From: Bigelowiella natans CCMP2755
Lineage: Eukaryota; Cercozoa; Chlorarachniophyceae
Direction of reading: 5' to 3'
NCBI GenBank assembly: GCA_000320545.1
Contig: ADNK01002454.1
Coordinates: forward strand, 1 to 37,500
DNA length: 37,500 nucleotides
A program made the translations under genes and the position numbers. How positions within the stretch are numbered: position 1 is the first letter of the stretch; each line of letters opens with the position of its first letter. Shown here in pieces: positions 37,081-37,500 of the stretch. The notes under the pieces are model-generated. The model saw only the letters and a program-made list of their open reading frames with translations, was not told the origin of the DNA and did no database searches.

Positions 37081-37500
37081 CATGGCATGGCATGTGTTTG
37101 TGTGGAAGTACGTAGCGCGCGGCGAAGCTTGTGACAAAAGCTGCGCCCCTCGCAGCAGCACGCATTCTGTGGTTTATGTAGGCATTTTTGCTTCGTTGTT
37201 GCTGTGTGTGCTGTATCGTAGTGGTGCATGTTGCAGTGCTAATTGGCGAAACATGCAAATGTTTAAATGGTACACATCGTTTTTCAATCTAGCTACTGCA
37301 TGCGCGTGCCGCTTGTGTATATATGTGCACATGTCAATGCCAGAATGCTATAATGCGCAAACATGACGTGCAACTATAATGACACAAGACTGCATGTGAT
37401 CATCAGCGGCAAGTTTGTAGACACTACAATGCGATGGACGAATTTGTCTGCACTAATATCCTGTGCGCCGACCAGTTTATGTGCGTCTAACTCCATACAC
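37071..37500. other. Right end of window, no gene seen
   Basis: A short (CATGG)n stretch at about 37074-37092 is followed by GC-mixed sequence with several overlapping open frames on both strands (36885-37366). None has recognisable domains or splice structure. Confidence 0.5.

Noticed and set aside
36885-37366. Several overlapping open frames at the right end on both strands
   Set aside because: Cys/His/Thr-rich composition follows from CA/GC-rich sequence; no domain or splice logic.

Overview
The window is nuclear DNA from an intron-dense eukaryote. Almost every gene is split into short exons by GT-AG introns, and the introns are loaded with microsatellites. I could not name the species. 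A TEY MAP kinase, kinesin-1, a G-protein gamma subunit, a UFM1 protease, a TM9 protein, an organelle-type TypA/BipA GTPase and an ectoprotein rich in Pro-Thr repeats with REJ and GPS regions together suggest a protist. A stramenopile or another SAR-clade lineage is my guess from the SPT/PT-type repeats. That assignment is inference.

Seven genes alternate strictly between strands. From left to right they are: the 3' part of a TM9SF (nonaspanin) gene (+, about 142-1626); a TypA/BipA GTPase in about 33 mini-exons (-, 11482-2363); a giant REJ/GPS polycystin-1-like membrane protein with an N-terminal lectin-like domain and probably a C-terminal PDZ domain (+, 12083-23146); kinesin-1 heavy chain in about 29 exons (-, 29877-24607); a 71-residue G-protein gamma subunit in 3 exons (+, 30482-30906); an ERK-type MAP kinase in 13 exons (-, 34148-32086); and a UFM1-specific protease in 10 exons with a ubiquitin-interacting motif and a C-terminal CaaX box (+, 34476-36242). 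Exon borders were worked out by hand from splice signals, phase consistency and family conservation. The summed coding lengths of the polycystin-like, kinesin, MAPK, G-gamma and UFM1-protease models are all exact multiples of three.

The three divergent spacers (11483-12082, 29878-30481, 34149-34475) are short and presumably hold bidirectional promoters. Two of the three convergent spacers (23147-24606, 30907-32085), and the region after the last gene (36243-37500), contain blocks very rich in CTAG with a recurring palindromic core CATGCTAGCATG. These blocks are the most unusual non-coding signal in the window.

The genes do not form a pathway. MAPK and G-gamma are signalling parts, kinesin is a motor, TM9SF acts in Golgi/endosome trafficking, TypA is a translation GTPase probably in an organelle, the UFM1 protease acts in the UFMylation cycle, and the polycystin-like protein is a large cell-surface receptor-like protein. 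The protein features that most deserve a second look are the UIM-C78-CaaX architecture of the UFM1 protease, the lectin-REJ-GPS-PDZ protein that lacks the channel half of polycystins, and the TypA gene fragmented into exons of about 60 nt.
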